Shown: positions 11,901 through 24,884, counted from the stretch's first letter. The stretch: DNA of 64,000 nt from Xanthoparmelia taractica (GCA_033085395.1 JANQBS010000027.1:62001-126000), one strand, 5' to 3'. Notes: a model not told the origin generated them from the sequence alone. A program made the numbers and translations.

Positions 11901-13435
11901 ACCCTGCCACATCTTCTACTGTGTTTCTTCAGGGCGCAGGTAAAGATCCCGTAGGAAGAATCCTCCGTAATTACACCAGAAATGCGCAGCCAGTACTTCT
12001 ACTGTTGTTGCCTTGGGAGGTCAGTGTGATCAGAGAGAAATGTAACCCAAGGTACCGTTCCTTTGATGCAGGTCAAGGCAAAAGTCGGTGTTTGGTACAA
12101 AGTGCGGTCAACCCGGTCAATCCCCGCCATTTAGGAGAGTCACATGGAGCTCTGGTCCATGCGCGCCACAGTGATGCGCTGTTCAGCCAGCTTTTGAAGC
12201 GCATAAGCGACACTGGTCATCGGGTTGTCAGCCTATTGACTAAGGAATTGAAGTACTTGCCTCAAAAGACGGTCTCGGTCTTTCAGGGATTGGAGGAGAG
12301 GTTAATACCCAGGCTTGGCTCTTTATTTAGCGAACAGTACCCTGAGAGACAAGAGGGAAAGTATTGGCCACGAGTACAAGTTGACGGTTGGTGATGACCT
12401 CGATGTCAAACAATATAGACTTGTGAGATGGAAGCTGGCAAAGAAGTCCCCGGCGCCAGCAATGACAAGATGAATTGTCCAAGAAAGAAAAGACAGGGCG
12501 GTGAAGCAAGACAAATAAGGAAACCGCTTCTCTGCATTCGGCCATCACACTCTCATTCCAGTGACCTTCTGATGCAGGGCGGTATCGATTTCCCTTTGCA
12601 GTGGTCCAACCAAAACCGGTCCTATAAGGCGATTACTGCGTTCAGCATCAATCCCTATTTGGCCATTTTGGTCGTACGCTGCTTTCGAGTAGGGACCGAC
12701 ATTGGGCTATGTAAGGGCATAACCTCTTATTGAGGTGGCGTTGGTTGGGTTCAGCACATGGCACGCTGTCAAAACCCTAGTAAACCCCAGGAATTTGGGT
12801 GGAATGTTTTTTGAGGGGGGCAATTAGGGTCGTGGGGGTCAGCCCACTCTGGGGTAGCAAACCCCGGCTTTCTTCCTTTGATACGACTTAGCGACGAGTC
12901 TCTACGCCAGAAGGGGTTCGCCTCATGCTATTTCTTGATTGAAAGAGAAAAGGAAAGTACTGTAGAAAATAAAAACTATACGATTGGATGGTGACGAGTG
13001 ACCAGTGCTCAAGGAAAAGGCGGTGGACCGGAAAGTGGTTTTAGGAGTAAGTACTGCTGCTGGCAAAGGAGAGGAAGATAGAAGATGGGTTGGATTTCTG
13101 GGTTCTGAATCAACCGAGGCTATCCCTGCTGCTCTTGTCGCCGTGGACTCTGATAGGCACGATTGCGGATAGAAGCCGACTTCAAAAACTCAAGAGTCAT
13201 GAATTTATTATTACTACTACTATTGCCTTTAGAGCGTTCCGTCTTTCGACAAGTCTTGCCACCGTTGTCGGGGAAAGGGGGAAGGGCAAAGTCAGTTTAG
13301 AGTGGTTTTTTTTCTTTTCGCTTGGTCGGTAGCAAGCCCCATGTTTCGTTGGCGGGTGAGCCGTCGGCCGTCCTGTGTCATGTTGTGATTATGAATTTTT
13401 ATGAGGTGATGCGGAGAAATCTCAATCCAAAAAAC

Positions 13436-13465
13436 CAAAAAAAGGGTAAAAAGGGTAAAAAGAAC
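13436..13465. repeat. A-rich GGGTAAAAA repeats
   Basis: Two to three copies of an A-rich unit reading roughly GGGTAAAAA, inside the long non-coding region upstream of the AreA-like gene. Confidence 0.7.
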
Positions 13466-14373
13466 AAAGCGAGGGGGTTCTGAGGCATGTTATTTCTATA
13501 GCTACCGAGGTCGTAGCTTAAGAAGTAGAATTCATTGATAATGACCTTTGATCCTCCCTACTTTCTCTCTTTACTTTCTAGAATTTGTCACTTATGCAGC
13601 TTGCATGCATCCACATATATAACATACCTACTACTTCTACGGAGTACACATGCATGCGACCTTTGAACTTGGGTCTAGAATAAAAGCAGAAAAGCAGAGA
13701 AAAATAATAAGCAAGCTGCAAGCTTAGCATTCAAGCCAATCCTTCTTACCTTGCTTCACCACTCTTTTCCTTTTTCCTTTTCCCTGAGGATCGATCGAAT
13801 ACAGGGTACAGTAATCGATCATCGGGGCATCCGTAATCGCTTTTCGCCGCCGGGGCTGCCCTGCGCTGCAACTGCAACTACCTTACCTTACTTTACCGAG
13901 CCTGGAGGCCAAGCCCCAAAGACCAAAGACTCAAACCCTAAGGTACGGTACCCAAGGGTACTCATAAGGTAATCCTCATCCTGCTCACTCCACACTCCCA
14001 CATCCTACTCCTCAGATTCCTGACTCCAATTCTTATTTCTCCAACCAAATTTAATAATCGATACTCTCCCTCACGTTCCTTACACAAATCAAAACCAAAA
14101 ATAATAAATTTACGGCCTCAATTGTTCTCTTATACTGATCTCTACCCAGCCTCACACTTCTCACTGGGAAATAAATCAAAATCTGCAAGTGGCAAAGAAG
14201 CTCCACCACCAACACCACCACCACCACCACCTCATCCTGGATCCGATTTCGCGCCTCGGGAAAAAACGGTGCCTGACGGTAATTCTCAACACAACCCTCA
14301 ACACCCGATAACCTCAAATCTACTACTCACCTGGCCTCAATCTTTTCATATTCACCGCCATTGGCATAATCAG

Positions 14374-16076
14374 ATGCCGATCCGGTTGGAAACTCCAATG
14401 CTCTCGGTGGATGTGGAGAAATTGCGAGAACTCGACACGAGGAATGCGGAACACCTCTTTGGCTTGTACAGCAGTACGTGTCCACGGCAATGCCTTCCGA
14501 GAACTCATACTAAAGATTCGTCATAGTGTTTTCGAAATGCGCCGAGTCAATGGAGGACGGCCGTCGTCTTGAGAACCTCACGTGGCGAGTATGGAACCGG
14601 GAAACCCTCTGCTGCGAACCTCAACCACAACACAACAATACCACTACACCCACAATTGATATCGCAAGACCAAGACCAAGTCGTACGGACGTGCCCATCC
14701 TCTCCGCCAGCGTTGAATCTTTAATCTCCATTCGATCAGACTTGAGCGAAGATACCCAACAGCGACCCTCAGTACCCCTCAACATCCACGCCAACACATC
14801 AGCAAACCCCGAGTCCACGCTGTCCAGGAGTAGAGGAAAAGAGAAACACATTACCTCCTTAGGCCTGGAGAAGATGGTCCATTCGATCCAAGACAAACAG
14901 GAGATCGCGCCCCTTTCACCAAGAATCGCCGATGCAATGCCACCATTGCCTAAACCGCCTACCGATATCACTCCCCGTGCGGTGTCTCCCACCATCAATG
15001 CACCTTTTCGTTCCTCGGACTCTTCCTCATCTACCGCTCCTCTGAGCAGTCCTGAGAGCGATAAGAGCGCACAGCAGACGGTCGGTTCTGACACCAGTGC
15101 TGAGGGGCCCAGTTCGCACAGCATAATCCGCGGATTCTCCAGGGATCAGGCATCCTTCTATCGCTCAAACACACATCTTGCTCCGGAAGCGATACCGATG
15201 AAACACAATAAGACAGAGAATGCTTCCAAGAAGGACGCTATATTCATGCTTCCCTCTTCTTCAGGAGATGAGGACAGTTCTTTCGATGATAAAATGGCGT
15301 CTCTACCTAAGCAAAGTTCACTCACCTTGGGCCTGAAGCGGCCGAGTGGAAACAAAAAGACGCTTTCCTTCCGGGACGAGGTTGAGTCACGCGCCTTGGA
15401 AAAGAGATCTCATGAGGATGAAGAGGTGTTCGAGTCAGACGAAGAAGACGAGAGCGCTATCGACGACGACTCTGAGGAGGAGGAGGACGACGACGAGTGG
15501 GAAGATGACGCGTCAGAAAGCGCCGAGAACACTGCCAACGACAAACCATTATTTCAACGTGTCGACTCACAACCAAATCTGGTGGCACGACGATCTATCT
15601 TAACGGCTGAACTGCATCAACTCGACCGGGCCGCTAATTTTGCAAACTTGGCCTCGAAATCCACCCCTATGATAAGACGACCCAAAACATCAACATCCGG
15701 CGGTCCCTCTGATGAGGTTTCACCTGCAGAGGACGCTTCGCTTACCATGCTGCCTGGACACATGACCAGATCGAAACCTATAATCATGAATGCCCGCAAT
15801 GCACAGCATATGGCCTTTTCACCAAAAACCACACGACGAAACATGCTTGCTACCGAGATGACTGAGTCGCTGAGAAAGAATGTCCTGTGGGAGCGACAGC
15901 AGAAAAAGGCAACAACCAATGCGGTCATCAAACGTCGGCACACCGCTCAAACCCTGACCAACCTACAAAACTACCCCGGCGAAGCAGTGGAGCCCACAAG
16001 GCAAGGATCTAGGAACACCTCCTTTGATCAATACTTCGAAGCAGGACTCGGCGAGTACCACAGGGCTGGCTGGTAG
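14374..16076 (+). CDS. AreA-like (DUF1752) and DUF3295 domain protein
   Basis: Exons 14374-14473 and 14527-16076, with a 53-nt intron (GTACGT...CATAG); 549 residues. The first ATG of the open frame is 14374; upstream codons lack an ATG. Residues about 8-60 match the short AreA-type domain (MLSVDVEKLRELD, HLFGLYSMFSKCAES, GRRLENLTWRVWNRE), shared by nitrogen regulator AreA and the Mks1-like proteins. No GATA zinc finger is present. The centre is Ser/Pro-rich and has an acidic run (about 295-335) full of Asp and Glu. The C-terminal 150 residues match DUF3295 (MTESLRKNVLWERQQKK, VIKRRHTAQTLTNLQ, FDQYFEAGLGEYHRAGW). The likely role is nutrient-responsive transcriptional control, but that is inference. 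Confidence 0.85.
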
Positions 16077-17905
16077 CCATGCGTACATTTGTCGCATATA
16101 TTACGATTACACCGAAGCTACTAATAACGATTCTCATTTTCTTTCACGCTGCGCTTTAGCAAACATATTCGAGAGGCATCTTCACAGCATGGCGTAGCGG
16201 CATAATGATGATTTTTAGCGATACATCCATACACGGAGCCATCAATGGCGGCGTTGCCTAAAATGGTCTGGTCTTGCATTGTTACAGATGATACCACTAC
16301 TGCTCTGTGCCTCGCACATTGCAGTGTCACTTTTTTTTTTTTTCAGTGGGGCAAAAGCAGAGGGGTTCGGTTCTACGTCTTGAGGGCGGCAGATGCGGAT
16401 CCCAAGCTGCAAAGACCCTTTCAAAGAAGAGGCTTCAACAATACGAGGGAGGCGGGAGGGCCCCGAGACCGTTTGCTTTTGCGGAGGCAACGGCTTTGGC
16501 AAGACGTAGTTGATAAGAGTAGATAAGCAGAATAGAGACCATACTCATGCCATACTCATGCCGTTCTGAGCCAATGGTCCGAAGTTGTGGCTGCCTGAAT
16601 CGTGATGCTCTGCGAGGTCCTTGAAATTGCAAATGCAGAAGCAGGAGTTGGGCTCACCAGGCTGCTGGGCATCACCAACACCGCTCTTGCTTTTCTGACC
16701 GTCGGTTACTTCTACTCATATGTCAGAAGGACTTCCAGCCTATGAGGATCCTCTCCGGACGTGTCCGGTTAAGATTCCAGTAGTAGGGGAACAATCATTT
16801 GTACCGAGTCGCAGTCACCTGTACCCATTTTCTCGCTTACGATAGACGAGAAGGTCAGGATCCTTGACGGTCCCATGCAAGAGCACATCAAACATGCCCC
16901 AATTGATGCATCCCCAAGCGCTGATATTTTAAGCGCCTCCAGGGGTTTCTCGGGGCCCTACACCCACATAAAGATGAACCATGGGGTTGGGAAAGTTTCT
17001 TTTCGAATGATTGGGACTAGTGATGCCGACTTATGCATGGAATATGCGGTGGGAGGATGCACCTCGTGCTGGCTGGGGCCCAGGTTGGATTTTGGGGGGG
17101 GTGTATTGTCTACTTTGACTCACTCCCCTGTGATGGGGGACCGTGGGGGTGCCTTGGCGTAGGGCTTCTTTGATTGGGTAGGTACCTTAGAGTCAGGATA
17201 GGGGAGGGAAGGAGGAGTCGTCTTGCTTTCTTTTTCCTTGGGAATGAGCAGCGACACCGGACAGATGGGTTACCGACAGAATATTAACTTTCACACACTT
17301 CAGGCATTTAATTAATTGTTTATTTGGTACAATTTCGACCTGGTACAGTGATGGCTTGAAAGTCTGGTAAATATGTTTGTTGTATGTACATGTATCATTT
17401 CATTGTAACGACTTCACGCGTAGTAAGAAGGGAGCAGATCTTACATGTCTCTGTGCCAATTGATTCATCCCCCTGACTCACCGAGCCACCCCGTAAGCTC
17501 AGTGTGAGCCATAGAGTAGCTACCGACATTGAACGGTAATCAATAGTAAGAACTATACTTAAACACCTTCCATTTCGCGCATTCATCTTCTCACACTACT
17601 ACTACTACCTTACTGTTGAGACTCGACCGTGAATTGGCGTAAGCTGAACAAAGAAAAAGCCTCGCTCATTTCCGAACATTGGGGAAGGAAAAGCAGCTGA
17701 GGCGTCCTATGAGACGGGTCCGAACACCATTCACCTGACCGATCATCGCCCTCTGGTCCCGGAGAATATCTGCAAGTCGGAAGACAGGCGCATCTGAGCT
17801 CCCCAACCAGTCTCCCTGCATAATCGGACATTCCTTCAACCAAAAAAGACTCGGCCGATTTCAAAAAGATAAACCACCGTCAAGCATACTTGCTGGTAAC
17901 GAATC
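16077..17905. other. Intergenic region, 1.8 kb
   Basis: No convincing gene. Contains a 13-T run at 16331-16343 and G-rich patches near 17095-17150. The right part should hold the promoter and leader of the zinc-finger gene at 17906. Confidence 0.5.
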
Positions 17906-20725
17906 ATGGACACTGAAACAGGTCAGCTTCTTGTTGGTATGTCAAGGCGAGATGATGCGCTGGCAAAAATCCCAAGTCACAGGGACAGTGCGTTGCTGAT
18001 TCCTTTTCTCGGCGCTACCAAAGGGGGAGGCTCTGCGCCACCAGCATCATCTCAACCGGCAATGCCCCAGAGCAAGACCAACTACTGCAAATTTTATGCG
18101 ACCAAAAATGGTAATTCGATCCTTCCCACCAGCGCTTCCTTTTCATAATGACTTTGGAGGCCATCAATAAGTGCCTGGTTCATGTGCCCGTGCTTCATTC
18201 ATTCTATAGTAGTCGGTCTCCACGCTCGTTGCATTTGGTTACATTCTGCACCTAGTATCTAGTCTATTCTTGCCATCTCATGATTATGAAATCGCAGGCT
18301 GTCGATCCGGTCACGATTGCCCCTTTATCCACGATCCTTCGAGGCTGAAAGACGCCAGCAATGGACCGAAGCCGAGGGCACACCTCCAGCACGTAGCCAA
18401 GTCTGCGCTACCAGGGAATGCTGCTGCTGGCAGCTCCAAGCAGATCGAGGCCCAGAATAAATCATCAGCCGGCAGCCGATCACCAAGTCTGACACGAGGC
18501 CGCCGCCGCTTCATACCACCGCCCGTAGATGGCAGTCGCGTCGTCAGCCGACCTATCCCTAGATTTCAGGCTGAAAATCCAAGGGAATTTCAGATCACGC
18601 AGCTGAAGCGGAGGTTCTCACCTACAGAGGGGAGCGAACATGACGGGACAAGCTATGCCTTCTCCATGGCACCTTCGGACCCCGACTTCCCCTTCGAGTT
18701 GGTCAGACTGGAATGTGTGCTACATGTTCCAATGGCCTATCCCAAAGGGGCAAGACCCTCTCTGGATGTCAAGAACAAGGATATGGGCAGAGGCTTCCAA
18801 ATTAATGTCGAGCGTGGCTTTGCCCGTTTGGCGGAGAGTAGGCCGCAGAGCACATTGTTGGGGCTGATGAACAGCCTGGACAAACAGCTTGAGTCGCTAC
18901 TTACGGAGCAGAAGTCTGAGACTATCACTATCATCCCAAACAATGCAAGGGTGCAGGGGAGCGGTACACGGCAAGTTAAACCTGCTGAACATGTTGAAGC
19001 ACCACAACCACAGCCCACAATTCCCAGTGGACCTCAAAATTCATTGACCTCAGAACAGCGCCGTCTCGCTTCAGAGCGTCGCGATGCAGAAACACGCCAG
19101 CTTGAAGCACGCATAGGCCGTCTCCCCCTCTTCGCCAAGTCTTCAGACGGCATAGAGTATAGAATTCCCATAACGCCTAGGAAACATGAAGATTTGCCAG
19201 TACCACTACAAGCTGTCAACACCATTAAGCTGTTTGTCCCTTTGCTTTACCCTTTGCAGCATTGTAGGGTTGAGATTCAAGTTGTCAATCGAGAAGCGGC
19301 TAAGACTACCGAAAGAGGGTTTGACAAGAAAGTCATGGAGACTCCAGAGACGACGTTGATGGGACATGTGAATTATCTGGCCCAGAATATGCACTTGTTG
19401 GCTACACAGCCCACGGAAGAGATGGGAGTAGAAAAGGCCAACTTTCCTGACGTCTCCTCTCTGTCGGTGGAGGAACGGGCCCCTGAAAAGGATGTCTACC
19501 CAGCTAACGGTGAAGAAGACGACCGTAGCCATATCAGATTCGTCCCGCGCCCTCCTGAATGGGCTGCTCAAGGCGAAGAAGACGATTCCACCGACAGCGA
19601 GTACTCGGACTCTTACGCCTCAGGCGATGAAGACGAGAAGGATGAAGTCGCTGCTCCCGATCTTGTCCCTGAACCTTCGACATCAGCAACGGCGCCAGAG
19701 CGTGGTATCTCTCTTTCCTTCCCATTCCTAGAGCTCTACGGCATTGAGCTGCTAGAACTTGTTTCTTTATGCATCACAATCAAGTGTGAGCGTTGCAAGG
19801 ATACAATGGATGTCAATAATTTGCGCAATGGTACCAGCCGCTCTGAATACTGCAAGAAGTGCGCCGTGCCTCTGAGCGTTGGGTACCGAAGGGAGCTCAT
19901 GCATGCGAACTCTGTGAGAGCTGGGTATTTGGATTTCGAGGGGTGTACTGTGCTTGATATGCTGCCAAGGTGATATAGCTACCCTTTCCACTTCCTGGGA
20001 GCCTACTTAAATATCTCACAGTAATTTTCTTCCGACTTGCGGCGATTGCTCCACCACACAACCTCCCCCAGGCCTAGTATCCGTTCGCGGCGAGTCCTCC
20101 ATGGCAGTGTGCCGAGAATGTCATTGCAGAATGAGTAAGGTTTCCGTACCTTATACGTATTTCATAGTCACTCCTCACTAAATACATCTAGCCTTTAAAA
20201 TTCCCGAGGTCAAGTTTCTCCTCATATCCACTGCAGCCCGCATGAACCGTGCCCCTGTCCGCAAGAAGCCCAAGGAGTCCCTAGGCATCACCGCAGGCCA
20301 ACCACTACCTCGAAACGGCCGCTGCGCGCATTACAACAAATCATACCGCTGGTTTCGCTTCAGTTGCTGCTCAAAGGTGTTCGCCTGCGACAAATGCCAT
20401 GATACCGAAACTGATCATCCCAACGAGCACGCCAATCGAATGATTTGTGGCTACTGTTCTCGAGAACAAAACTACAGACCCGAGGATTGTGGCGTTTGCC
20501 ATTCGAGTCTTGTCAAGAAGGCCGGGAGTGGGTTCTGGGAGGGGGGCAAGGGGACGCGCGATAAGAGTCGCATGTCGAGGAAAGGTATGTGGGCCGCGTG
20601 GTCGTCTGGGGGAAGGTATGTGTATACTAACTGTGAATTCAGACCCAAGGAAGTACAAAAGGAGACCTGGTGGCGTTGCGAGAAAACCCAAGGCTGGTAA
20701 GACTGGTGTCGTTACTTCGTCGTGA
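17906..20725 (+). CDS. CCCH and CHY zinc-finger protein
   Basis: Exons: 17906-18110, 18298-19969, 20022-20134, 20192-20584, 20643-20725; 821 residues. The first intron (187 nt) splits the CCCH finger, which reads C-x8-C-x5-C-x3-H once joined (CKFYATKNGCRSGHDCPFIH). Two similar central segments follow (LVRLECVLHVPMAYPKG and AVNTIKLFVPLLYPLQH), each ending in a helix with LLGLMNSLDKQL or LMGHVNYLAQNM; they look like an internal duplication. Then come an acidic stretch, several Cys pairs (CERCKD, CGDCS, CRECHC), and a CHY zinc finger (GRCAHY, CCSKVFACDKCHD, HPNEHANRMICGYCSREQ, CGVC). CCCH fingers usually bind RNA and CHY fingers occur in ubiquitin ligases, so a link between RNA and protein turnover is possible but inferred. 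The short N-terminal extension before the finger is the least certain part. Confidence 0.85.
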
Positions 20726-21137
20726 ATGGTATGCGAAAAGGTCTCTTCTTAGGATAGGGAAATAGCATCCCATGCTCTACCAATTGAATGTGCACCTTCC
20801 AACCCCAAAAAATGTACTTGCATACAAACCCTAGTCAGCAAGCCATCTAACAAGCCAACAATGATCATGATGTCGCATACGCCAGTAACATCGATAAAGC
20901 CCTTCCTTACAGCTTGCGTCGTCGCCTGATCTTTAAACGATACGAAGACGAAGTGAACGGTAAATAAGTAAAGTAAAGACGAGAACAAAAGGCGATATTC
21001 CCAAAGAAATCGGTGATGTATAAGGTAGATGGATGGATCGGTAGATGGATAGATAGATCCCTCCCTACCTACCTTATATTTCTACCATCAAGCCATCCAT
21101 CTCTTTACAGTATTCGCGAGACGCAGAATGCAGAATA

Positions 21138-21205
21138 TCATATCATATCATACCATACCATTGCAAATCTCCATTCCATACCATACCATGCCATACCATT
21201 CCATG
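21138..21205. repeat. Imperfect CATAC/CATAT pentanucleotide repeat
   Basis: Runs of CATAT, CATAC and CATGC interrupted once by a short unique stretch. They produce long chance ORFs rich in Tyr, Ile and Ser. Confidence 0.8.
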
Positions 21206-21227
21206 CTTCTCCATCCAAAACATCGTA

Positions 21228-21255
21228 TCTTTCTTTCTATCTATCTATCTTTCTT

Positions 21256-21293
<38 letters not shown>
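21228..21293. repeat. (CTAT)n/(CTTT)n microsatellite
   Basis: About 16 tetranucleotide units, mostly CTAT with two CTTT blocks. Likely length-variable between isolates. Confidence 0.9.
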
Positions 21294-21692
21294 ACTCACC
21301 GCTCAACCTGCAGAGTTCCATTCTTAGACTATTTATTGTCCGGGCAGTTCCAGTCTTTACCTTATCCACATCATCTAGATATCTTTACCTGTTCCGTCAC
21401 TTGCCTTACCTTCCTTGCTTCCTTACTCACTCACTCACTCCATCTCTGTCTCTCTGGCATTGAAGTCCAAGAGAGAGGGATGGTATTTGTATGGAGTATG
21501 AAGAGTCTATGATAGATAGATGGACAGATTGTACGAGATGTTAGCGCAGGACGCACTAACGCCAATAGCTAGATGAGGTACCTGGGAGGTTACTTGAAGA
21601 AGAAGAAGAAGAATAATGGGTTGAGTAAGGAGGGAGTATGTAGGTATATGTTGAGGGCAGAGAAGGAGAAGGAGCGGCGGGATGTATTATTA

Positions 21693-21739
21693 GTAGAGGA
21701 AGAGGAAAGAGAAGAAGAAGAAGGAGAAGGAGAAGGAGA
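21693..21739. repeat. GAA/GGA purine tract
   Basis: Nearly pure A/G strand made of GAA, GAG and GGA units; a shorter GAA run lies at 21596-21612. Confidence 0.8.
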
Positions 21740-21925
21740 TTCTTACATGTTCGAGTGAGGTGGATGGCAATCTGCGTATTGCGAGACTACGCTACGCTGC
21801 GCATTGTCTCAGACTCGCTGCTAGTCTGACGCTGTCGCTACGTGCATCGTGATATGGCCAGACAACCATATTCCCTCCAGCAAACACCAACGCTAAAAGT
21901 AAAGAAGATCCGCTTCCCTTATCGA

Positions 21926-24571
21926 TCATGCCCCCTCTGCGTAAAAGTCCAAAAACTCCCACCTCGCCGTCAGACAATCCGCGCCATGCTTTTCCTGCAA
22001 TCGCTGAATCTTCCTCGCATCCGTAGACTTCAAGTCTTCATCGTCGGACTCCGTCCACACACCCTTCCAATTCTCCGGCAAGGCTCCTTTCTTCGCCAAA
22101 CGTCGTAGCGCCTTGCTTGCGAGAGCGGTGTCCATGCTCGTACTCTTGAGCACCGACTCCACCTGCTCCACAGATATACCTTTGACGGCATGGGCGTCGA
22201 TCCAGGCATCCATTTGGTCTTTGAGCTCTGTTTGTGAGAATATGCTTTCGGCGCGTGGGGAGCTGGGCATGAGTGGCGGCGATGACACTATCAGGCTGCT
22301 CCAGCCACCGTCTGGTTCTGGCATGGAGAAATCTGGCGCCGGGGTTTTGCTCTGAAAGATTGCCTGTGTGTCTGGTAGAGCAGGCTGGGGGTCGTAGATT
22401 TCTGTGCTCGGGGATTTCGATTCTTCTTTAATTTCAGCGTCTTGCTCATCCCAGCCTCCTTCAGGGGGTACAAGATCGAAGTCTACCAGCTGCGTAAATT
22501 CTCTGATGTTACGCTTATTGTCTTCCCCGCTGTCTTCCGCCAGTGGGATGTCAAAGCTTTCTGGCTGGCTGGAATTTTGGACCAGGGGTTCGTCATTGTC
22601 CCAGCCCCCTTCGGGTACGGGGACGTCAAAGTCAACCAACGGGTTAGCGTTTCCAAAAAGGGCCTGCGTGTTGCTGACAATATGGCCAGGCTCGGAGAGA
22701 GTGTCAGACAGCTGTTGGCCAAGAGGACTTTCGTTTTCATAGAATTGTGCTGGGAGATTTGGCTCATCTTCTTCAAGCTCCAGTTTGATGTACAGTGGGG
22801 AAGATGGTTCTTCAATATTTGGCTGTCGACGCTTTTCGGGAGTTGACGCTATTTCCACGGGCAGTCCTGACCCACTTGGCCATCTACGCTTCGGAGAGAT
22901 TGGTCCTATAGGCGAACTTGACGGGAGGTCCTCGTCGTCGATAGCAACGTGCTTCCTCTTGAGCGTCTCACGATTTGACAAGCGGGATTTCTCAGGTGTC
23001 ATTGGAGTATGCCGCTCGTTACTGGATGGCAAGCTTGACATATGCGTACTGTGAATGTTCGTTGTCTGTTGGATATTTGATTGCGCTGTGGCTGTCATCA
23101 TGGGTAACTCAGGATGGTAACATGGGCTTCTGGCCGCCGACTTGAGTGAATGATGATCATTCTTGTCCGAGGGAGACAAACCGGACGAGGGAATGGCCAC
23201 GGATCTCTTGGGCGAGATGGGGTTCTGGTCTCTGGAGAAACCAATTTCCTTTGAAGAAGCGAGGACAAGCGAGGACTGTGACTTGAAGTCAGGCGAGAAC
23301 GTGGAAGGTAAAGCGGCCGCGGACCTCTTGGGTAAGGTAAGGTCATGGCTTTTAAAAACAGTTTTCTGGGGAAGCGCCGGCATAAGCGAGTGCTTTTCCT
23401 TAAGGGGCGAGATAGCAGATAGAGGACCGTCCACTGTTGACTTGGGTGACACAGAGACCTGGGATCGGGTGGGGATAGTCTTCTCGGGGGAAGCTCTTCT
23501 GGTTTGCTTTGCCTTCCTTCTAAGATATCTAGGCCGCACACTCTCTTCCCAATACGATTGCCATTGCTGCGCAGTGTGAACACCGTCCTTCTAAAATTGT
23601 ATGTATTAGCGGTGCATATTACAGACGATGACCGCTTTGCTCCTGCTCACATCATGATCTCGGGTCCAGCTCTCCCAGGCCTCGGTAATGTTGTTTGGGT
23701 CTAAGACTAAAAGATGCTTGCCATTGACCATCAAAGCTTCGGCATCATCATCTGAGAAAGGCGGGTACTCATCCTCAGCAGTATCCGAGGTAGCTGGTCG
23801 ATTCTTTGTAGACTCAATGGTTGCGGAAATGTCTGAAGGTGGCGTTGGTGGAGCATTGTGCGGGAGTGGAAAGGGAGCCACTGTTCCTTTGAGATGCCTT
23901 ATCCAACGATCTCTCCAAGATTGCCATGGATGTTGTGGATGCTGTAGTACAATTTAGCGACAACCATGGCTGGAAGTTCAACATCCCCGTACCCTTTTCT
24001 CGAGCTGCTTGTAGATCTCGTTGCCATCGGTACCACCACCCTTTTGCGGATTTTCATTTACCCAATTCCAAAGTATACGGTCATCTGCTTCCGTGTACTT
24101 ATTGCGCGTCCCCTTCGCAGGTTGTACAACAGACCCAATGCTCCTGATATTTCCTTCCGGTGGCCCGACCTTATGATCATCAAGATCCTCAAGAGCGCCA
24201 TTTCGTATTGATTTTTCAATGAAGGTATACGAGTGTCTGTGTGGGCTATGATCAGGCTACGCCCAATGTGAAAGAGATTGAAGTGGCCAGTGAAGCAACG
24301 TACGATCCTGGTGGAGCTTCCTTCCTTGCGTGGTCCACAATTCTGACATCTGCATGCTTTTCAAGAGGAAGAATTTCCCCACCATTGACCTGCGAAGGAG
24401 TAAGCAACGTGATTTCGACAAGGCTCTTGCTCGGCTGCTCTTTACTTTGACGTCGCTCAGGAACCTTGATCTCTGCGGGACTTTGTGCGAAATCCAGAAC
24501 TTAATACCTTGAAAAAGTGTTCCCTGGACACCAGTATCACCGGTGACACCGCTGAAAACTGTCTCCGCCAT
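21926..24571 (-). CDS. RAP1: Telomere-binding protein RAP1 (BRCT, Myb, RCT)
   Basis: Minus-strand exons: 24446-24571, 24304-24389, 23993-24236, 23651-23941, 21926-23590; introns of 51-67 nt; 803 residues. The N-terminus is a BRCT domain (TLFQGIKFWISHKVPQRS, VNGGEILPLEKHADVRIVDHAR, SYTFIEKSIRNGALEDL). A Myb domain follows at about 120-180 (KYTEADDRILWNWV, EIYKQLEKR, PWQSWRDRWIRHLKG). A second Myb-like unit ends WQSYWEESVRPRYLRRK. A long disordered linker is Ser/Pro-rich and has repeated VDFD/VPEGGWD acidic motifs. The C-terminal RCT domain reads SMDTALASKALRRLAKKG and VWTESDDEDLKS. Fungal RAP1 joins shelterin-type complexes through the RCT and represses telomere recombination. The gene diverges from the SWF1-like gene. 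Confidence 0.92.
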
Positions 24572-24884
24572 GGTGAGTGTGTTTGAGAGTGGTAGGAGCT
24601 TGCTTAACGAGTGTAGGCGTGTTGAGGTTGCACAGTCCTCACGCGACAAGCGCGTTTGCGCCACACTCCTGGTGTCACGAAGTCACCTTACCTTAAGTAC
24701 CTTAATCACTGCCACTGATCTCGTCTTGTATGAATATGATGTCGCCAAATTCGTTTTCGAACGTGAAATTGTGATGATATGTTGTGCACCTTGACCATAA
24801 TTGTTGGCAATGGAGTTTGCAGCGCTAGGCAGGTCATCGCGAAGGCTTCCATCTAGCTAACCACGTCCTTCATCTATCTGTATC
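24572..24884. other. Shared promoter region RAP1 / SWF1-like
   Basis: 313 bp between two divergent start codons. No coding potential and no motif I can name with confidence. Confidence 0.5.

Larger units (their letters stand above)
8568..14373. other. 5.8 kb region without a convincing gene
   Basis: Between CCT5 and the AreA-like gene I find only short ORFs of 60-157 codons with no protein-like sequence and no convincing splice continuation. The region holds pyrimidine tracts, (AGCTC), (AAAG) and (GGTAAAAA) repeats, long G runs (10939-10948, 11468-11479), and CCCC/GGGG-rich patches that often match the degenerate CreA consensus SYGGRG. It most likely combines the CCT5 3' end with a long upstream region or long leader of the downstream gene. 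A non-coding RNA cannot be excluded from sequence alone. Confidence 0.5.
20726..21925. other. Repeat-rich intergenic region between convergent genes
   Basis: Holds the 3' ends of the zinc-finger gene and RAP1. It is dominated by several microsatellites of different unit length between 21138 and 21739, listed separately. No gene is seen. Confidence 0.6.

Noticed and set aside
11921..12394. 157-codon plus-strand ORF in the long non-coding region
   Set aside because: No ATG at the start (GTG only), no recognisable domain and no clear splice partners.
21013..21463. Long frames rich in Ser, Tyr, Ile and Leu
   Set aside because: Produced by CATAC and CTAT microsatellites; not genes.
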